Below the pieces are notes generated by a model. That model was given only the letters and a program-made list of their open reading frames with translations, ran no database searches and was not told where the DNA came from. Shown piece after piece: positions 59,284 through 64,000 of a stretch of 64,000 nt of DNA (position 1 is the stretch's first letter; each line of letters opens with the position of its first letter). Source of the DNA: Lampris incognitus (lineage: Eukaryota > Chordata > Actinopteri > Lampriformes > Lampridae); assembly GCF_029633865.1 (NCBI RefSeq), contig NC_079211.1, positions 147,778,050-147,842,049 on the forward strand, in the 5' to 3' direction. The translations under genes were made by a program, and so were the position numbers.

Positions 59284-60868
59284 CAGGGGTTTTCAAAGTG
59301 TGAGGCGCGCCTCCCATGGGGGGGCGCCAGAGAGCTTCAGGGGAGGCGCAGCGTGAGGGGGGGAAAACGTGAAGAAAAAGTAACCGGAAACACCTGGCTA
59401 CATTTAGTTAACCTCAGCAATGCTTGGAGCCAAATGGATCGATTTTTAGTAACATGACCTACAACACCTGAAAATGTTTGAAAAAGATGTTTAAAACGTT
59501 TAAAAAGATGTTTAAAACATAAAGATAAAGATGTTTAAAAATGTTTGAAAAATATGTTTAAAAAAATAAAAGATCATCTTCAAAGATGTATCATTTATTG
59601 TTGAAACCCGTTTTTATACCTGAGTGGAACATGCATTATAGCAACAACAATAATAGTAATAAATATATGTATATAGCCGCAAGCGGCGATTAACGGGGTC
59701 CAAGCAGTATTGCAGCCGCCATGAGTCCGATCTGTTTCATATTTGGGACATGGCTTCTATGGGCCACAAAGAATAAGCCTATCAAGTTTCATGAAGATTG
59801 GCCATTCACACTAGCAGCTATTAGCTGCGGAATTTTGATTGGCTGTTTGGCGGCCATTTTGGTAATCCAGCCAATCAGCACTTTAGGCCACGTAGCCAAA
59901 TGGGTCCAAGTATAAGTATACCAAATTTCAGATTTTTAGATCAAGCGGTTTTTGAGATGTCGGATTACTTCGGTCGCCTGTGTCCTAGACGATTACCGTA
60001 ATTTGTTAAAATGTCGTAACACTTCCATTGCTTCAGAAACAAGCCAGAGTTTCCAGAACTGGACCAGACGGTGTGTGATTTCTTGCGTCCTAGCCGACTG
60101 CCGTAAAAAGAAAAAGTATGTCGTGAAACCCAGGTGGTGTCCTGGCGTGTGGTATGTAGAGCTGCAGCGCTTCCACACCAAATAAGTCAAAATAGCGGGC
60201 AAACTATATGACTGACATAGTTGGTCCCAATAGTAAAGTTGTTGAGCACATTGAGATGCATGGGTCGATTACGTTTTGTCTTGATCTGACTTATGCTGTG
60301 GGAGTTACGGCCTTTTAAGCATGACCCTTTGTTATAGCGCCACCATCTGGCTGACATGGGTGGTTTGTAGTGCCAGAGTAGTGGGGGGCCGTATGAATGC
60401 ACCTACCAAATTTGGTTGGTCTAGGACTTATGGCTGCTGAGCCTCAGACACTTTTAGCTGAGAAACCGCGCCCAAACTAATACAAGTCAAAATGGCGGGC
60501 AAACTATATGGCTGACATATGTGGTCCCAATAACAAAGCTGTAGAGCACATTCAAATGCATAGGTCTGTGTAGTTTTGTGTTGTTCTGACTTATGGTGTG
60601 GGAATTACGCATGACCCTTTGTTATAGCGCCACCATCTGGCTGACATAGGTGATTTGTGGTGCCTGGGTAGTGGGGGGCCATAGGAATCCACGTACCAAA
60701 GTTGGTTGGTCTAGGACTTAGGGTTGCTGAGCCTCACACACTTTTAGCGGAGAATAATAATAATAATCCTAACAAATACAATGGACCCCTAATAATTGGG
60801 AGGGGGGGGCGCAGCAGTTTTTATGTTCTCTGAGGGGGGCTCACTTTCCTACACTTTGAAAACCCCTG
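59284..60868. mobile_element. Second hAT-type element between the MITE pair, with a nested repeat
   Basis: Perfect inverted ends CAGGGGTTTTCAAAGTGT and ACACTTTGAAAACCCCTG. The 8-bp flanks (ATGTAGAG, CTGTACAA) agree at only 5 of 8. Inside, from about 59677 to 60790, lies another repeat (starting GCCGCAAGCGGCGATTAACG) that contains a roughly 290-bp tandem duplication. Confidence 0.78.
60184..60755. repeat. Tandem duplication of about 290 bp
   Basis: Two diverged copies, both starting AAGTCAAAAT and passing through TTATAGCGCCACCATCTGGC to CACTTTTAGC, at about 60184-60468 and 60483-60755. Confidence 0.85.
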
Positions 60869-60962
60869 CTGTACAACACTGTTATGTGTCAAATGGGGAG
60901 TGTTTTGTTCATTGTGGGTTTCTGCTGGAAGTTGTATACGTTGCTGTTTGATTCCTGTACGT

Positions 60963-62060
60963 CAGTGGTTCCCAACCTTTTTGGGGTCCTGGACCCCCTG
61001 CGTATTTTTGATCTACCCTGAGGACCCCTCCACCTGATCTTGGGGGAGGGGGGTTGCAATTTGATAGAAACAGTAGAAACTGCATTTTAAATTGCATTAT
61101 AGCATTTATTCACTCTTTGGGGCAAAAATAAGAGCTTTCAGTTGTAACTTGGATATAGTTAACAAAACAGAATTCTTATGCAGTAACTTTCAGATATATG
61201 TAACAACACAGAATATGTATTCAGTAACTTTCAGATATATGTAACAAAACAGAATATGTATTCAGTAACTTTCAGATGTATGTAACAAAACAGAATATGT
61301 ATTCAGTAACTTTCAGATGTATGTAACAAAACAGAATATGTATTCAGTAACTTTCAGATATATGTAACAAAACAGAATATGTATTCAGTAACTTTCAGAT
61401 ATGTGTAACAAAACAGAATATGTATTCAGTAACTTTCAGATATATGTAACAAAACAGAATATGTATTCAGTAACTTTCAGATATAGTTAACAAAACAGAA
61501 TATGTATTCAGTAACTTTCAGATATATGTAACAAAACAGAATATGTATTCAGTAACTTTCAGATATAGTTAACAAAACAGAATATGTATTCAGTAACTTT
61601 CAGATATATGTAACAACACAGAATATGTATTCAGTAACGTTCAGATATATGTAACAAAACAGAATATGTATTCAGTAACTTTCAGATATATGTAACAAAA
61701 CAGAATATGTATTCAGTAACTTTCAGATATATGTAACAAAACAGAATATGTATTCAGTAACTTTCAGATATATGTAACAACAGAATTTTTATGCAGTAAC
61801 TCTTAACAATGCAAACGGGAGCGAGATCTCTTATTAAAATACAACAAATTACACTTGTGAAACAGATGTAATTAGAGAAAAAAGTCCTGTTACCCTTTAT
61901 AGTTTAGGTAGATAAAGGTCTCAGTCCCATTTGAGTAAAATAATCCTATTTCTATAAATGTCACAGGATCTTTTTTTTAAAGATATTTTATTTTCACGGA
62001 CCCCTTGCAATTACACCACGGACCACTAGGGGTCCGCGGACCCCCGGTTGAGAAACACTG
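60963..62060 (-). mobile_element. hAT-type MITE carrying a 41-bp VNTR, copy 2 (inverted, expanded)
   Basis: Same element as 58630-59275 in opposite orientation, with flanks CTGTACGT (60955-60962) and CTCTACGT (62061-62068), 7 of 8. The 41-bp unit is repeated about 16 times (61140-61795) against about five in copy 1, making it 450 bp longer. Confidence 0.92.
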
Positions 62061-62349
62061 CTCTACGTGTATTTTATTTTATTTTTTTGCAATAAAAGAA
62101 AAATACCAACAATACAGAAAATAAAATACGGTACTTACATCGTTAAATCAAATATTGATAAGTAGCTTTATACATTTTATTTATTTCAGCATTTCAGACC
62201 ATGCGCAGATGACGGACGGCCAAACAACTGAAATGAACAACCGACAGCTTTGGTTTGTATTCCCTCTCATAAATAACGACTCTACCCAGCAAAACTCAAC
62301 ACACGCACAATGTACTGACAGATGCTCTTTGAGATTGTGTTATAAAATA

Positions 62350-62497
62350 AGCAAGAAGGTCCTGGGTTCGAGCCCCGGGGTAGTCCGACCTCGGGGGTTG
62401 TCCCAGGTCGTCCTGTGTGGAGGCTGCATGTCCTCCCCGTGTCTGTGTGGGTTTCCTCCCACAGCCCAAACACGTGCAGGTCAGGTGACTCGGCCAC

Positions 62498-62592
<95 letters not shown>

Positions 62593-62700
62593 TGGCCTGG
62601 CGGCCTGTCCAGGGTGTCTCCCCGCCTGCCACCCAATGACTGCTGGGATAGGCTCGAGCATCCCCGCCACCCTGAGAGCAGGATAAGTGGTTTGGTAAGT
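62350..62700 (+). mobile_element. SINE, family B, copy 9, with a TG run inside
   Basis: Starts in the head region (AGCAAGAAGGTCCTGGGTTC), contains a (TG)n run at 62501-62591, and ends AGCAGGATAAGTGGTTTGG before the expanded GGAT tail. Confidence 0.87.
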
Positions 62701-63527
62701 GGATGGATGGATGGATGGATAGATGGCTGGATGGAGGATAGATGGATGGATGGATGGATGGATGGATGGATGGATGGATGGAGGATAGATGGATGGATGA
62801 TGGATGGATGGATGGATGGATAGAGGGATGGATAGATGGATGGGGGATAGATGGATGGATGGAGGATAGATGGATAGATGGATGGAGGATAGATGGATGG
62901 ATGGATGGATGGATGGATGGATAGATGTATGGAGGATAGATGGATGGATGATGGATGGATGGATGATGCATGGATGGATGGATGGATAGATAGATGGATA
63001 GATGGATGGATGGATGGATAGATGGATGGATGGATAGATGGATAGATAGATGGATAGATGGATGGATGGATAGATGGATAGATGGATGGATAGATGGATG
63101 GATGGATAGATGGATGGATGGATGGATAGATGGATGGATGGATGGATGGATAGATGAATGGATGGATAGATGGATGGATAGATGGATGGATGGATAGATG
63201 GATGGATGGATGGATAGATGGATGGATGGATGGAGGGATGGATGAATGAATAGATGGATGGATGGATAGATGGATGGATGGATGGATGGATGGAGGATAG
63301 ATGGATGGATAGATGGATGGATGGATGGATGGATAGATGGATGGATAGATGGATGGATAGATGGATGGATGGATGGATGGATGGATGGATAGATGGATGG
63401 ATGGATAGATGGATGGATGGATAGATGGATGGATGGATCGATGGATAGATGGATGGATGGATGGATAGATGGATGGATGGATAGATGGATAGATGGATGG
63501 ATGGGTGGATGGGTGGGTGGATGGATT
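62699..63527. repeat. Expanded GGAT/GATA tail of the SINE, about 830 bp
   Basis: Tetranucleotide array of GGAT with interspersed GATA and GGAGGATA words. Other copies of this SINE have 4 to 8 units. It gives spurious open frames on both strands. Confidence 0.96.
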
Positions 63528-63725
63528 CTGTCAAATTAAAATATATGCAAGGGTAATACAAGTTGTGATGTGTTAAATGACTGATTTAGCCAAGGATTGC
63601 TACTTAATTTGCTGCCTTGAATTAGTTTGGGAGAGATTTGTTCAGTCTGTGACTGGCTGGTGAGGGGATTCTTTAAACCCACTTGTATTCCAGTCCAGTT
63701 GTTCTAACCTACTGGTAGTGGGACA

Positions 63726-64000
63726 ACAGGGTGGCGGGGATGCTGGAGTCTATCCCAGCAGTCATTGGGCGGCAGGCAGGGAGACATCCTGGACAGGCCA
63801 CCAGGCCATCACAGGGCCCACACACACAGTTTAGTACGGCTGAGTCACCTGACCTACATGTCTTTGGACTGTGGGAGGAAACCGGAGCCCCCGGAGGAAA
63901 CCCACCCAGACACGGGGAGAACATGCAGACTCCACACAGAGGACGACCCGGGAAGACCCCCAAGGTTGGACTACCCCGGGGCTCGAACCCAGGACCTTCT
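63726..64000 (-). mobile_element. SINE, family B, copy 10, running off the window
   Basis: Minus-strand copy without a GGAT tail, from GGCGGGGATGCTGGAGTCTA to the B-box-like region at the window edge. Confidence 0.83.

Noticed and set aside
62296-63561. 421-codon minus-strand frame and several plus-strand M-D-G-W frames
   Set aside because: Translation of the GGAT/GATA array and a SINE. Not a gene.

Overview
This window is vertebrate nuclear DNA, almost certainly from a teleost fish. Genes are split by GT-AG introns, there are no operons, and the non-coding part is packed with fish-type mobile DNA: tRNA-derived SINEs, Tc1/mariner, hAT MITEs, and RTE-, L2- and L1-like LINE fragments. I cannot name the species. 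Three protein-coding genes can be assembled exon by exon, and every splice junction used keeps the reading frame.

(1) fras1, + strand, 1477-30085. These are the last 19 coding exons (about 1,308 residues) of the Fraser-syndrome extracellular matrix protein. They hold the end of one Calx-beta repeat, three complete Calx-beta repeats, the long membrane-proximal region, a furin-type RSRR site, one transmembrane helix and a cytoplasmic tail ending in the PDZ ligand TEV. The 5' part of the gene lies outside the window. (2) anxa3, + strand, 38007-50586. This is a complete annexin A3 of 13 coding exons (340 residues, four annexin repeats). FRAS1 followed by ANXA3 is also the human order on 4q21, so the pair is conserved synteny. 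(3) pradc1, - strand, 54530-58307. This is a complete five-exon gene for a secreted protease-associated (PA) domain protein of about 252 residues. It converges on anxa3. Its first exon carries an unusual in-frame tandem repeat that enlarges the signal-peptide region.

Layout. 1-30.1 kb: fras1 exons, with an 870-bp pure-pyrimidine tract against the first exon, an L2-like LINE fragment, SINEs, a SINE inserted into a Tc1-type MITE, an intact Tc1-superfamily transposon with DD38E spacing, a SINE split by an 8-bp-TSD MITE, an L1-like fragment and an RTE insertion with intact target duplications. 30.1-38 kb: fras1 3' flank, decayed Tc1 and LINE remains, a 17-bp and a 900-bp 16-bp minisatellite, a CpG-rich TIR-flanked element, a GAACT pentamer array and the CpG-rich anxa3 promoter with a perfect CRE. 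38-50.6 kb: anxa3, whose introns hold a hAT MITE with target duplication, several SINEs and a roughly 620-bp nested palindrome predicted to fold as a three-way junction. 50.6-54.5 kb: gap between convergent genes, with a 1-kb 25-bp minisatellite and SINEs. 54.5-58.3 kb: pradc1. 58.6-62.1 kb: three hAT-type elements in a row, two of them inverted copies of one VNTR-bearing MITE. 62.3-64 kb: SINEs, one of whose GGAT tails has expanded to about 830 bp.

The three genes do not form one pathway. FRAS1 acts in epithelial basement-membrane adhesion, annexin A3 in calcium-dependent phospholipid binding, and PRADC1 is a secreted PA-domain glycoprotein of poorly known role. I see no evidence of a new multi-gene system. 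The strongest novelties are structural: the repeated signal-peptide exon of pradc1, the three-way palindrome in anxa3, the intact DD38E transposon, and the paired VNTR hAT elements.
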